Assembly: GCA_027886175.1 (NCBI GenBank) | Contig: JAJNNQ010000009.1 | Coordinates: 27,703,501-27,767,500 of the forward strand | Reading direction: 5' to 3' | DNA from: Phylloscopus collybita | Taxonomy: Eukaryota; Chordata; Aves; Passeriformes; Phylloscopidae | Length of the DNA stretch: 64,000 bases | Shown: positions 25,238-37,620 of the stretch, in pieces | Layout of the letters: every line of letters starts with the position of its first letter | Position numbering within the stretch: position 1 is the first letter of the stretch | Program-made: the position numbers and the translations under genes | The notes under the pieces: model-generated | Seen by the model: the letters and a program-made list of their open reading frames with translations, nothing else | The model's database searches: none | What the model was told of the DNA's origin: nothing

Positions 25238-26903
25238 TCCAGCACAACGCTCTGCATTCAGATACAGAATTCAACTTAGTGTTACATTCCCACCAGTCTC
25301 CTTAAATTTATCTGTAAAAGTTTAGATCATTCATTGCAAGCTTAAGGTGAAACATAAGCTTATCCTCTGATAAGCTTAAAGTGAAACAAGTCTGGAAAGA
25401 ATTTTTAAAAACTCCTTTTCCATGGGAAAATTGAAACATGAATGGGAATTGAATGGAAAAGGAGGGAATGAAAGGAAATGAAATAATTTTACAGAAAGGA
25501 AAATACCCTTTAAAATGCCGCCTTACAAGACAGGTACATAAGGTGCTGAACACTGTTCAGCTAAGACAAAAAAAGAACTGTAAAGTAACCATTACAAAAA
25601 TCTATCTCCTAGCAGCCCTTTTTAGCTATTCATGTGAAAAACAGTACTGTGTCCCATTTAAAGAGGGGAAGAAAAATTAAAGTGCAAATTACTTCTAGAA
25701 CCTACAGTTAAGGAAGACAGACATCAGAACTGGTTGTAGAGCAGAAACAAAACATCTACTGCTACTATCAGTCACATTCATTTTGAGTCTGCATTTTTAA
25801 TGCTTAGCAATTTTAAAACTTTTTTTTTCTCTTTCTGCTATTTTAAGCTTCATAAAAGATGGAAGAGCTCAAGAGTATTAGTTTTCCTTGAATTACATTC
25901 AGCTGAGAAGTCACAGCAGTGTCAAGTTCTCACCCCTATATTGCAGGATATTTACCTTCTTGGTGTTTAGGGGTTTGGTTTTTTCATATTCTGGGTTCAT
26001 TTTTTCCTCTCCCTCTCAAGGGAAGTCTTGGAAACCCTCATTGCACTGACTATTTAAAGTAGAAAGCTTTTTTTGCAAACTGTTATTAAACACCTCTGTG
26101 CTATGCTGTACATTAAATTTGAGTTCTTTTTCTTATTTCATTCATTTCATACACTTCTTAAGTCTTCTTGAAGGGAATTTGCTCCTACCATGAATGAAGA
26201 GCACAGATGTTTTGCATCAAGTACTCAAGCCTATTTCCAAATGAAAAAGCCTTAAGCTTCAATATTTTTACAGCATTGTCCTCTGATAAACTGAAGGAGG
26301 AACTGGCAAGTCAGTCAAAATACTTCATTTAGAAAAACTTCATTCACTTCCTACTGGTATTTGGCCTAACTTCAATTAAAGTGCAAAGCCAAGGCCTTTG
26401 CATTTTAAACTGATTAGTCATTTTGGGCAGTTCAGTCAACATTTTGAGAGCATGTACGTGTATCGCATCTTCAGAAAATGCTGAAAACCTTGTCAGACCT
26501 GGCTTTATGAGGGCATTCAAACTGGACAAAAAAGTTCAAAAAAGTGAAAGTGTCTCCTAAGTACACTACTTTCAAAAGGTAATTTTGCTTTCATAATTCT
26601 TGGGTCCATTTGAGGGTTGGGGGAGCAGCATAAATTGACAGTTTCCATGACAGATGTACTTTATATTAAGCATAGTTGATTTGCAGTAGTTTTATGTACT
26701 TTACCAGTACATATTTCATTAGCATGTAAAAATTAATCTTTTAATAATTATAACATATTTATGAAATACATCTTCATAAACAGGATAAATAAATCACTTC
26801 CTAAGGCATCACTTACATTTTTCCATTAGTGCCTTCATTGCATACAGTCACAAAACTGCATCAGATAAAACTGGCTTTATTACTGCACATCAGCAAAGAA
26901 GGG

Positions 26904-26923
26904 AAAAAAAAAAAAAAAAAAAA
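26904..26923 (+). repeat. Poly(A) run
   Basis: Twenty consecutive A, followed by caca and aataaaata. No source gene or retrotransposon body is recognisable upstream, so it is listed only as low-complexity DNA. Confidence 0.95.
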
Positions 26924-27550
26924 CACAAATAAAATACATCGTGTATTCTACATTTGCCACCAATTTCACTCTCAGCAGGGAGAATTTCTGTTTGCATTCA
27001 GAAAGCATTAACTATGCTACAGAACTGCAGGAAGGGGAGATCCAAAATTAACTGTATTCCAGTTCATTTTGATAGTTTGTCAACTTTTTGGTTTTTTTCT
27101 TTAATCATCCACTCAGGAATACAGTAATGAGTCCAAACGATTATACCCAAGACTTAAGAAGACATCTATGTGATAAGATATTCAGTTTATTCAATTATTA
27201 GCATTAGAGTTGTCCCATATTTTCTCAAGTTGCACTGAACCCCTGTGGCAAGGGCTGACATTTGAAAGACCAAAATAATTGATTGCATAAGTCCCACTGT
27301 GCTGGGCACTATATGCATAGTATGAAGAGCCTTTACTTAAAAACAGAGCAATTTACACCTAAATAGCTAGTGAGGGATTGTGACACTGATGAAAAATGTG
27401 AAGTACAAAAATTAAAACCTTAAGGTGGTGCTCCTTGTGTAAACCAGATCTGCGTACAGGAATAAAGTTTCGAATCTCTAATTTGAAGTTGGAAGGGGAG
27501 CATGTCAAGATTTAGAAACTAAGCTTCCTATTTGTAATTTGTTTTTCACA

Positions 27551-27563
27551 TTACCATGGAAAC
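27551..27563. promoter_or_regulatory. Possible RFX-type X-box
   Basis: The sequence ttaccatggaaac is close to the palindromic X-box pattern gttnccatggnaac bound by RFX factors. A single motif of this length occurs by chance, and there is no promoter nearby to support it. Confidence 0.15.
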
Positions 27564-28129
27564 AATCTTTCTGTGTATGTCTTCAGGGAGAAGAGGGGGA
27601 GGGCTGAATGAGGACAAATGCATGCATTCCTACATAGAGATGCCTCAAAAAACCATCCACGATTTCTAAGGCATGCTGCCATTCCTGTGTGAAATTAATG
27701 GTATTCTATGTCTTTCTACTAAAAAATTTTTATAAATACCGGCTTACCTGTGTGAATGCAAATTAACTCAATGTTAACTACTTCTAAAAGCCTACTTGAA
27801 GTGTTGAATGTTGCCATTTGCTAAATACAAATGGCAAATATTCATGCACGGAGATGTCAAAGATAACTTTTAGTTTACTTTAAAGCCTACAACATCAAGT
27901 TGACAATAGTTGTGCATCTGGGATAAGAGACAGAGTTGCTGTCACTCAGTCAATGGCCACACTGAAAGACTTGCAGTGCAAAGCTAATTGGTCTTTTGGG
28001 ACACTGCATGGATGTGAATGTTACAACCCACTCCAGAAGGCTAGGGTAACACAGATTGTTGTTAATAGATTCCTTGGGTTAGATTAGAGTGAAACGATAC
28101 TGAATGATTGGTGGTTATAAATATTTGTG

Positions 28130-28290
28130 TGTATATTTAAAAACCCATATAAATATATTATATTATGTTATTTTATGTTATGTTATATAACATATCTTAA
28201 TATATATTATAAATATATAATGTACTATGAATATATAATGTATTATAAATATATTTTTATATATATTTATGTGTGTATATATACACACAT
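28130..28290. repeat. AT-rich tandem and palindromic tract
   Basis: It contains short ttatgtta-type repeats and two copies of a unit of about 19 bp (atataatgtactatgaat and atataatgtattataaat). It ends with a perfect 22-bp palindrome at 28269-28290 (arms atgtgtgtata / tatacacacat). Confidence 0.85.
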
Positions 28291-28747
28291 AATGTAGGGC
28301 TTATTTTAGAACAATTGGGTTGCAATGGAAAGCAGCTATGTAGTCACTTTGGTTTTTATTGTCTATAGTAATACAAAAACATGAAAAACATAAAAATAAC
28401 TCTTAAGAAAATATATAAGGAAAAGAACTAAAGAGAAAGGATGAGTAGGAAGATATCACCACCTGTGAATCCAACAAAGTGGGCAAAGTCCTTTACTGAT
28501 CTTAACAATGTGTTGAGAAGCTAGAATTAGCATCACAGTCTCTCACAGTGAGATATATTATCTATATTAATCTTCTAATGTCATCACGTATCTTCTTACT
28601 TCAAAGCTCACCTCTGTTGATACGTTTGGAATTAACCTTACAGATACAGAATTTGTCATCTTAAGAATTTGTCCCCTGAGTACCTCTGCTACAGAAACCC
28701 ATTGTGCACTATATCCTGTTTATAGAGATATCTGCTCACATGTAACA

Positions 28748-28842
28748 ATATATGTTAATATATATGTATATATAATATAAATATTTTATATATATATATA
28801 TATATGTATATATAATATATATACAATATAATATATGTATAA
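28748..28842. repeat. (TA)n-rich microsatellite
   Basis: About 95 bp of interrupted TA/TATG repeats. Low-complexity DNA. Confidence 0.95.
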
Positions 28843-30170
28843 ATCTTATTAGTTTGGTCTCAGAACCAAAAAACATAAAAAATTTGTTAGGATAAAAACA
28901 AAAGGAAAAATTCTTAGATTTCTCATAAAAATCAGTTATTTTTGAGACTTTAAATTCCTTAAAAATATGCTAAGACCAAATCTCAAATTAGCCTCTATTC
29001 CCCAAAACAAACACCATTTTAGTACAGCCGATTAGATTATCTTGCAGTGAACAACTGTATTAAAATCATTTAAAGCTGTAGAGATACCCATAAATATCCT
29101 CTTGAATAAAGAACCTGGGTATCTTATCATGTAACCAGGCTATTATGGTCACTCCCACACCACATGCTTTCATTCTGCTCAAAAAAAAATTTTTTGTTTC
29201 AAATGAAAAAACGTCAATTGGAGAGACAAGCAAAATCTCTAATTCTCAAACTGACTATTTTCTTAGACACTGCCTCTTGCCCCAACCCAAAAAGGTCAAA
29301 ACCCTCCAGGAGCCATCCTCAGAGAGCTTATCATCTCACTGAGAACACAATCCAAACACAGTCTTCGGTCACAAGAAACAGATCAGTCATTCTGACCAAA
29401 GTTAAACCATAACACAAGCAGTAACAGCACTGAGCAACAAATTACACCTGTAAAATAAAACCTTGCTCTCACTAGTTAGTGAAAAAATTTATCCTGGCTA
29501 CAGAAAACTCCTCATAAAGATACCAGCTGCTGTGTAAAATAATTCATTCAGAGCATTTCTGGTAAAGAGTTACCTGAAGTTGTTGATTGTGTCCTCCTCT
29601 ATGCTGACTCCAGTTTTACTTTTCTTTCTTCTACTGCTGAGACAGCTGTGCTAACAAATGCTGACAAGAATTTTTTGGTCATGGTTTGCATATTCCTTAT
29701 AATCAAGGTCAGACAAACAAACATAACATGGTGATGGCTGGCACCTGAATGCTGCAAACACCTCCTGTAGACTGTAAAATTAACATCTATTTTATATTTA
29801 TTTAATATTTTACACTTTAATGAATATGTATGTTACATTTGTCTACTATTTTACATTACTGATTTGGCTGATAAACATTTAACTTTTCTAATATTGAGTT
29901 TCTTTACTTGTTCCCTTGCTGCATATGCTTGGAGGACAGGATAACTGACCTCTCAGAAAATACTGAATAGCCATGAGAAAAAAAATTACATTATTTCAGA
30001 AATCCAAAACACTTAACTAAAAGATTTAGAGGAAATTTGTAATTTTCACTGTTACCTACCATTCAAGTGAGAATTATTTATATGTAATCTTTTCTGCTCC
30101 TGATTTTGACTGATCTGAAGATTCATACAGAACTCAACAGTTCAAAGAAAACACAGTAGCAGAAGCCTAA

Positions 30171-30288
30171 TTTCCCCACTGCTTTCTTGTAAGATGTACA
30201 TTTAAATAAACAATTACTCAGGCTTTTGATGTAATCAGTAGTATCAGTCTGGATCATTCACTCCTAAACACATTATAAAGAAGGGTAA
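30171..30288 (+). repeat. Outer direct repeat A1
   Basis: 118 bp from tttccccactgctttcttg to aagaagggtaa, repeated at 31076-31193 in the same orientation with few differences. It contains aaataaacaa. It flanks the two B units on the left. Confidence 0.88.
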
Positions 30289-30305
30289 AGGAGCAACTCT
30301 TCCTA

Positions 30306-30695
30306 TCAGGAAAGGGAATGAAATATTGAAATCAAAGTCTAATAAACACTCTGGAAAGGAGATATGATCAAAAAGAGTGCAATTGAAAACAACTGAGAAA
30401 ATTTGGAAATGGAGTGATTACAACCAAATGGACTAAGAAGAAATGAGGGGCAGTGAAAAGGACCAAAACTTGCCAAAATTATTCCAATTCAAATCCTGAA
30501 ATTGGGGAAGAAATGCTAATAAAAAGAGAGAAGAAGAAACTAAAGAAATGAAATCATAATAATAAAAATAGGAAAAATTCCAAAACCAAGTGAAAAGAAT
30601 AAAAGTTAATGGGATGACAAGAAGTGCAGGGAAATGGACCAAAGCTTGCCCAATTAATCCTCATTGAAATCACAAGATTTCATTCCCTTTCCTGA
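30306..30695. repeat. B1: 390-bp unit with 19-bp perfect inverted ends
   Basis: It starts with tcaggaaagggaatgaaat at 30306-30324 and ends with its exact reverse complement at 30677-30695. The interior is purine-rich and non-coding, with blocks such as ctctggaaaggagatatgat and aattattccaattcaaatcc. It lies head to tail with B2. The terminal inverted repeat and small size resemble a non-autonomous DNA transposon, but no known family or target-site duplication was recognised. Confidence 0.85.
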
Positions 30696-30710
30696 AAAGA
30701 GAGTCTTCCT

Positions 30711-31056
30711 TCAGGAAAGGGAATGAAATCTTAAAATCAGAGAACAAAGTCTAACACACACTCTGGAAAGGAGATATGATCAAATAAAATGTAATTGAAA
30801 AAAATGAGAATATTTGGAAATGGAGCGATTATTTACTAAAATTATTCCAATTCAAATCCTGAAATCAGGGAAGAAATGCAAATAAAGAAAGAAGAAACTA
30901 CAGAAATTAAATCTTAAAAATAAAAAAAATAGGAAAAATTTTGAAACCAAGTGAAAATAATAAAAGTGAAAGGGATGACATGAAGTGCAGGGAAATGGAC
31001 TGGAGTTTGCTCAATTAATCATCATTGGAACCACAAGATTCCATTTCCTTTCGTGA
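30711..31056. repeat. B2: 346-bp diverged copy of B1
   Basis: It begins with the same 19-bp terminus at 30711-30729. It ends at 31038-31056 with an imperfect complement of that terminus (about 15 of 19 positions). It shares the internal blocks of B1 in the same order but lacks about 45 bp that lie near 30420-30475 in B1. A 15-bp spacer separates it from B1. Confidence 0.85.
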
Positions 31057-31075
31057 AAGGAAATTCTTCCAGTAG

Positions 31076-31193
31076 TTTCCCCACTTCTTTCTTTTAAGAT
31101 GTATATTTAAATAAACAACTATTCAGGCTTTTGGTGTAATCACTAGTATCAGTGTAGATCATTCACTCCTAAACACATTATAAAGAAGGGTAA
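31076..31193 (+). repeat. Outer direct repeat A2
   Basis: Second copy of the 118-bp A segment at 30171-30288, offset by 905 bp. Together the layout is A1-B1-B2-A2. Confidence 0.88.
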
Positions 31194-34100
31194 TAAATTT
31201 AAATCCTCTTTTATTGTCAAACTAAATTGAGAACACAAAAAATCAAAGTTAGAAATAGATATATTTATTTTTATTTACTGACTGAAATTCCATAGACATT
31301 CATATTTCACAACAGACTAAATCTAACACCATCCTTCAGTTTATACATCCTGGCCTGTTTAAGGATATACTTATTTTTTTATCTGTAATCAGATAAAAAG
31401 ACTTCTCTAACTCCATGGGATGTCCTTTCAATATGCATTTCGCTTTTCTTCATTTGCACATGATTTTATTTTTAATACACTCTGTATCACTCTTGACTTG
31501 AAAATCAGTTATGTGGCAAGAATTCATTCATGTTATAGTGTAACTCCTATGGAAGAGTCACATAAATAGTAAGTTGTTTACCAAAGATCTATCCTCCTTT
31601 CTCTTTGAACTCACATTCTGTCAGTCAGATATTTCATTGATTAATCTACAAAGAATCATTAAGTATCAAGTAACAAGGTATTTCAGGTGTTCAATTAGCC
31701 ACCAGATGGAGGCCACATAGTCTCGAAATGCTGTAGAAGCATATGGTCATTAAACACGAAAAATGAGAACAAGTTTTGTAAAGTGGCTACAGAATACAGA
31801 ATGTAAATCAACCCAAGCTCCTTATGTGACTGGACTTCCATAGGATTTAAATTAAACTCACCATATGCGTTTAACCTGCAAAAAAACCCAGTCTGTGGTT
31901 TCATCTGTGGGAATCTCCCCTGGCAATAAAACTCCAGCTGACACTGTTTTGCAATATAAGGTTTTGTAGAAAACTCACAGATAATAAAAACTCTGCCTCA
32001 CCAATTTTGAAGAGAATGTTTTACTCCATTTTAGACACAGTTTTTTTCAGTAAACGACCAGTGTTTGTCTAATTGATAGGGGTCTTTTTAAAAGAAAATC
32101 ATTTTAATACTTAGATGAAATCCAAGTCCCAGGGTTTCCATTAGGCAATATAAAATACTTTGTACAGATTCACAGCAAAGTGAGTGCAGATAGTCAGTAT
32201 TATCTCACACAGGAAAACAGGAAAAAATTTTGTCCCATTTATTGCAAATTCAATAAAAACCTGGTATTACAATTCAAGAAAATTTGAGCCAAAGCTAGTG
32301 AGACATTTTTGAAACATAATCATATTACTCCAGGAATAAGAAGATGAAACTACAAGGAGAAGAAGAAAAGCCAAGCATCAGGAGAACAGGCTTGCTGGTG
32401 CCATCAGTAAGAGAGGAATGAGAAGGACTGGGAATGCAGCAGTCTGCAGAGAGGATTAAAAGCTCCCTGAGAAATGATCACTGATCTACTTTCCTTTCCC
32501 TCCTCCCAGAGGCAGCAGTGATAGGCAGCTTGACTCTCCTGGATCTGGTGTAGAGAACAGGCACTTTGCTGCAGGCCTGTTCCCCAGCACCTTGCACATG
32601 TTGGGTCAAGCCCTCTCCTGGCTCTGTCTTGGCCAGCCCCACAGCTGCTCCCCTCGAGCACTCTCAGACACCTTGAGCAAGCAAGCATGAAGAAAAAGTT
32701 AAACAGTACCCTCCCTCTATTGCCTGACTTTACATTCCCTGCTTTAAGAACTAAAGCTAGAAGTGAGCAGGGACATACCTTGCTTGGCTGTGATAAAAGC
32801 AGCAGTAAAATGTGCAGTTTGAACCACAGTTTGGTTACTGAAAATTTGATTCCTTGTGGATCTGGCTAATCCTAGGCCAGAACTAGCTCATATTTCAACA
32901 CATCACTTCTTTCATTTTTCAAAATGAAGAGTAGCTACACACCAGAATCAGAAAGAGAGAGGAAAGAGAAAAGCCATATGACAGGGTTTTACCTTTTGTT
33001 TCTCCTACACAGTCCTGAGGATCAAAGGTGTCATACACAAAGGGCATTGTTTGTAAAATTTATTCTCAGTTTATCTGCAAAGAGAGATGGTGGTTTTTTC
33101 CATGTAGAAACTTTAAAAGTTTCTTTTCCTACTGAGCACGCTGCAATATTCTTTCCATTGCTATGAAAACAAAAAAAATTTGTTACTTATGTCCAGTTTG
33201 TGCAATCACATAGCCAAGGAGTTCAATTTAAAACACAAAATGGTGACAAAAGGGTTTATCCTTCTTATATTTACAAATTATACAATTTTAATTTCATTTC
33301 ATGCTTTGTCTCTGGCCCCAAACTCCTGCTGTGAGAGTGAATACTCCTGTTTTATAATTTTTGTGCTCCTGTAAAGAGTACTATTAGGACACGTAGAAGT
33401 TGGAGAGGAAAATGTAAGTTTTAATGACATTTGAACATAAAAATGGACAAAATTTTTTAGAAAAAGTCCCCCTGACAAAGCATGTATACGGTTATTTGTT
33501 ATAGTTTGAGGGGAAAATCCAATATAAGTTTGTTAGAAAGTAAAGATTTGTCGTCAGTCTAGAACTGAAGTTCCCTTTAGAGCCCTAAATTACAAACACC
33601 CATGGTTAAAAGCCGGTAATATTATTTCATTGCAAGGACACGTGGCCTTATTTTGGAGCAGGAAAGCAAACTGGAGTCTTATATATCCCAGCCAAGACAC
33701 AGATGTCTCTGTCTCTCAGAAGTGAGGTGACCAGTGGTTGGTGGATCAACCACATCACTGCAGTACCACTACTCATTCTCTGTTACACTTGTGCCATCTG
33801 TCCACTCACCCACAGGGCTATTTTGTTAGGCAATCCTTTAGAAGTGCATTACATAATTGATGGAGATTGTGGAATACTGGAGAAGGCAAGAAGTAGCAGT
33901 CCCACTTCAGACCACATAACTCGATGTGCTGTGCATTTCTTGGACTACATAAAGCAATTGCATGTGTATTTAAAAAATAAGCGTATCTTTCCCTTTTCTT
34001 CTTAATTCATAATTACGTCTCCAGATACTGTTACCATGATTGTGACTTTAAACAGATTTCACAGCCAAATAAGATTAAAGTGTGGCAATTAGTGCTTTTG

Positions 34101-36321
34101 AACATACACGGTCTGATTTGTGAAATAGGATTTTAAGTAATAAGCCATCTGTTGCTCTCAATTTTAATTGTTGCAATAATTATGTATTTTTATTTGTGAT
34201 CTTAATTTAGACCACAATTTATCAACAGGAAATAAAAGACACTATTTGTTTTCATCAATTTACTGAGCTACTTTTAATATTTTAATCTGTTCTGGTACAG
34301 AAACAAAGACCAGTTCCTGATGAAATAAAAGCATACTTTTGTACTTGAAAAAAGTCTGCACTTGACAGAAACAAATCAAAATTATGTCAATAAACCAAAT
34401 TCTTCTTGAGGCCTCCATTTCTAGAAAGCACTGCTCAAATATTTATGTCAAGCAGCTGTTGTGCTTACTAAGACATAAATAACCAATAACCCATAGTATA
34501 CAGCCAAAATGGTCTATAAACATTATAGACTCCTTGCCATGCCAGAATCTATACTAAGCCAACTAATGACCAGAGAAGTACTCCCAGGTTAAGAAAACCC
34601 TTTTGAAGTAAAGAAAAAGAGGGAGTTACTCTCTGCCTTCTTTGTTTCCTGCTAAGGGGAGTAAATCTGAGGAAACACATGACCACAAGTGGAAATGTTC
34701 CTCAGGAGTATGCCCTGCAATCTCTACTGTCTGGAAGATGACACAGTCTGGCCTATTTGGTGATGATCCCCTTGCCAGGAAAACAGCTCAAAGTGATCTG
34801 AAATTAGACAAAGCCCTGAGCTTAAGAATCAGATCACAATGAACTCTACACAGTTTTGGAAAAAAAATATTATGCTAGGACCAGAGTCTGAATATGTACC
34901 TAAAGCAGGCAGTTTTAAGGGTAGAATATTGCTGCAAACTTCCTCTTAAAATTTATAAAATTTAATGTACCCCAGAAAGAGCCTGTACTGGTTTGAAAAC
35001 ATACTTTAAAATACATATCTGTATATCTGCTTACAAAAAAAGCTTCTATACCATTTCTCCTATAATGCCATGACAGAAACTGGAGCATAAGAGCATAATA
35101 TCTTATATACTCCAAAACCATTTAGCTGTTTAAGTGTCTTAATTGCATGACAGTATAGAAGACAGATATTTTATGCTTAGAAAGTCTACTTTATATTTAA
35201 ACTCTGAAATCTTGAGACAAATTTCATCAAAAGTAAAAAGCATTCAACCCTTTTTTCAGGCCAAAAGAATTTAAAAGTATTCAGATACCTAATCGAAATG
35301 AGAATGACAGTATGAACCCCTAATGCAATCTAAAACTGTCCCTGTCAGAAGTCAGAGTGAAGAAATAGATAGGTTTAAGCTTTTTCCAGATTTATAGTCT
35401 CAATGTTTCCCTTCATAAGCATAGTGTACAGACTTCACCGATCTATCCATGAGCAGCAAATTCAATTTTCAGTAAAACAAACATTTTCCATACAAAAATC
35501 AGGAGATAATGAAAATACTTCATTTTATAAATCAATTAAATATCCCCATAAGAATTACAGCAGATAATAAAAGGAGATCATGTTCAAACAGATGACCAGA
35601 ATTAAATAAAGAGAGCTGTTCTTTTTTTCTGAGCTGGATAATCTCAGCTAAAATGCACCTTTTTCAGTGCTTCTGCAAAACTCCACAAATTATTTCCACT
35701 GAAAAAGATTTTCCTGTTTGATCATGTAAATACCCTAAGGCAATAAAAAAACCACAAAAACCAGTAAGCAACTTTCACATAAATTGCCAGATTTACCTTT
35801 CAAGATGAACTCTAGCTTCACCATTAAAAGTTCTAATTTACTCATGCTGAGAGGTATTTGAGACAAGCATAGGAAAACTCACTCTGTGGTAACCATTGGT
35901 AAACACTAAGTTTGAATGGCATCTGCACAGGCTCAAGGTTAAAACACAGCCTGAACAGCAGCATTACAGGCAATGGGCAGTGGGGAGAGAAGAAATCAAG
36001 CCATGAGAGGAGTTGGGTTAAGGTTATTTTTCCCTTCTGTTCTTTTTAAGAATGTTAAATTCAGTCATGTCAAAGCTCAAAAACAGAAGTGATTTATAAA
36101 TATTTTCTGTGCAACTGAATGTTTGGAGCAACTGAAAAAATTGTTAACTTGTTTGTTTGTTTGTTTAATTCATATTCAGGGACAAAATAAACAAGTCATA
36201 ATTTTGTTTATTTGTTTTAGCCTTGTAGAACTGAAGAGAAATGAAGTGATAATAATTTTTTGTTCTTCCTTTGTTAATTCCTTTCTACAGGATTTAAACT
36301 GTTGCAGTGGCAGAGTGTCTA
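31194..36321. other. AT-rich DNA with no recognised gene
   Basis: No repeat family or exon recognised. A GC-richer patch at 32360-32700 includes a 94-residue minus-strand frame (32404-32688) with scattered Cys and no motif I know; it could be an unrecognised repeat. Plus-strand frames at 33703-34005 and 34642-34842 also lack motifs. Confidence 0.5.
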
Positions 36322-36492
36322 TGTTGAAGTAGAGAGCAAAACACACAAAGTGCACACTTATCCCTGCCTCTCGGGTTTGGCTGGGCACCCGATATTTGGG
36401 TGGTCTTGTGACCTTTGCCCTCTGAAAGCCCCAAGCCGAATGCAGGAACAACACGGAGTCTTCAGATGTTCTTTCTCAAGGATTTTCCCATG

Positions 36493-36498
36493 TTTATT
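36493..36498 (-). terminator. Poly(A) signal of the minus-strand LTR
   Basis: AATAAA on the minus strand within gataaaataaacatgg, about 100 bp downstream of the TATA box, as expected at the R-U5 junction. Confidence 0.6.
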
Positions 36499-36593
36499 TT
36501 ATCTTATCTTGTCCTTTTTCCCTGTGCCCAGCCAAGGTCTTCACAGGACAGGCTTCAGATGACGACTCTGTGCTCTGACGAAGGCTCTCGTCC

Positions 36594-36602
36594 TTTTTTA
36601 TA
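36594..36602 (-). promoter_or_regulatory. TATA box of the minus-strand LTR
   Basis: The minus strand reads ctgtataaaaaagga, a strong TATA box. Transcription would start about 25-30 bp towards lower coordinates. Confidence 0.65.
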
Positions 36603-37034
36603 CAGATAGTTATGTACTGATTATTTACAATTACAGACCAATATCTACATTCTATACTAAACAGGTTACTTCTACACTGACCCAATCCCTCTAAAGCTAC
36701 TCTGTGCCACCGTCACTGCAGAAGATGGAGACGAAGAAGAAGACCCCAGGGCACTGCCCAGAATCCTCCATCTTGTCCCCATTCACGCCTATTCTAGAAA
36801 CCCCAAATGTGAAAACTATACTACTCTTTATTACACTTTGTGTCTTGTAATTCCTCTCTTAATGTTGGAAGTCTTTCCCATGGACTAAAGTCAAAGCCCT
36901 TACCTTTCTGGGCTCTGTGCCAGGGTCTCCAGCCCCCCTGAACAGATCCCAGACCCCTCTGTACAGGTTTTAAACCCCCCTCTACAGGTTTCTGACAGTC
37001 CAGGGAAACCAAAGGAATGCCCTGGACTCCAACA

Positions 37035-37199
37035 CCTGCCCTCAAGATTTAACTAAAATTTAATTACTATATAGTCTATATGCTTCTCTTTTAACATTAT
37101 TTTTAGCTACATCTTTTGATTTGTCTCTTTGTCAGACAAGTACACAATCCAGGGGGGAGAAGGGGATGGGGAGTAGAGGAGGGGGTGAGGGGAAGAACC
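37035..37199. other. LTR flank with G-rich tract
   Basis: Flank of the LTR. It includes a strand-biased purine tract at 37151-37196 with four-G or longer runs at 37152, 37162, 37168, 37181 and 37189 and short loops. This fits a G-quadruplex-forming sequence on the plus strand. Confidence 0.7.
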
Positions 37200-37620
37200 C
37201 TGATAAAATCCTGCACGTGGACAGAATGGAATAAGCTATGTGAAGATTTATCAAGTCTGAGGGCTGGCCTGCAGCTCCTCAGAGTGGCTTAATAATAGTG
37301 AGACAACCTCTCTGGACATGCTTTGTAAAAGAAAAGGTTTTAATAATGACAAAAATAACAAACATCATAGACTAAAAGAAATATAATCCAACACAGTGTA
37401 GAGAACACAATTTCACTGGCTATGGCAGTCCAAAAAACTGAGCTCATTTGTGCAGTCCCTTTAGTAGTTGATGGTGCTCCTGTGCTGGCACTGAGCCAAT
37501 TCCAATGAGAGGGCTATGGAAAGTTCTAGTTTAACTTCCTTACACCTTTCAAGGTAAACCAAAACTTTTTTTTCCTCATATAGAAGCACCTGCTCAGATG
37601 TGGGGGTGCATTCCTACACA
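37200..37620. other. Unassigned LTR-like stretch
   Basis: Less AT-biased than its surroundings. Read on the minus strand from about 37620 it opens TGTAGGAATG and has a TATA-like tctatatgagg near 37595 and an ATTAAA near 37340. These fit an LTR weakly. No matching terminal repeat or known family was recognised. Confidence 0.22.

Larger units (their letters stand above)
24891..30170. other. AT-rich stretch with simple repeats, no recognised gene
   Basis: Apart from the open frame at 25019-25237, nothing gene-like is visible. Open frames reach 82 residues at most. The stretch contains a 20-A run at 26904-26923, an AT-rich tandem and palindromic tract at 28130-28290, and TA repeats at 28748-28842. 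A palindromic RFX-like site, ttaccatggaaac, lies at 27551-27563. Confidence 0.5.
36322..37034 (-). mobile_element. Endogenous retrovirus LTR, 713 bp, passerine-type
   Basis: Read on the minus strand it starts TGTTGGAGT at 37034 and ends ACTTCAACA at 36322, terminal inverted repeats matching at 8 of 9 positions. TATA lies at 36594-36602 (tataaaaaa) and an AATAAA poly(A) signal at 36493-36498, about 100 bp downstream. The order U3-R-U5 is therefore complete, with a U5 of roughly 150 bp. The adjacent 5-bp flanks (gtcta and cctgc) do not match. Either it formed by recombination or one side is internal proviral sequence. No gag-pol-env was recognised on either side, so I treat it as a solo LTR. 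Confidence 0.82.

Noticed and set aside
26881..26935. Poly(A) run followed by aataaaata, considered as the tail of a processed retrogene.
   Set aside because: No gene-like body lies upstream, and the signal follows the A run instead of preceding it.
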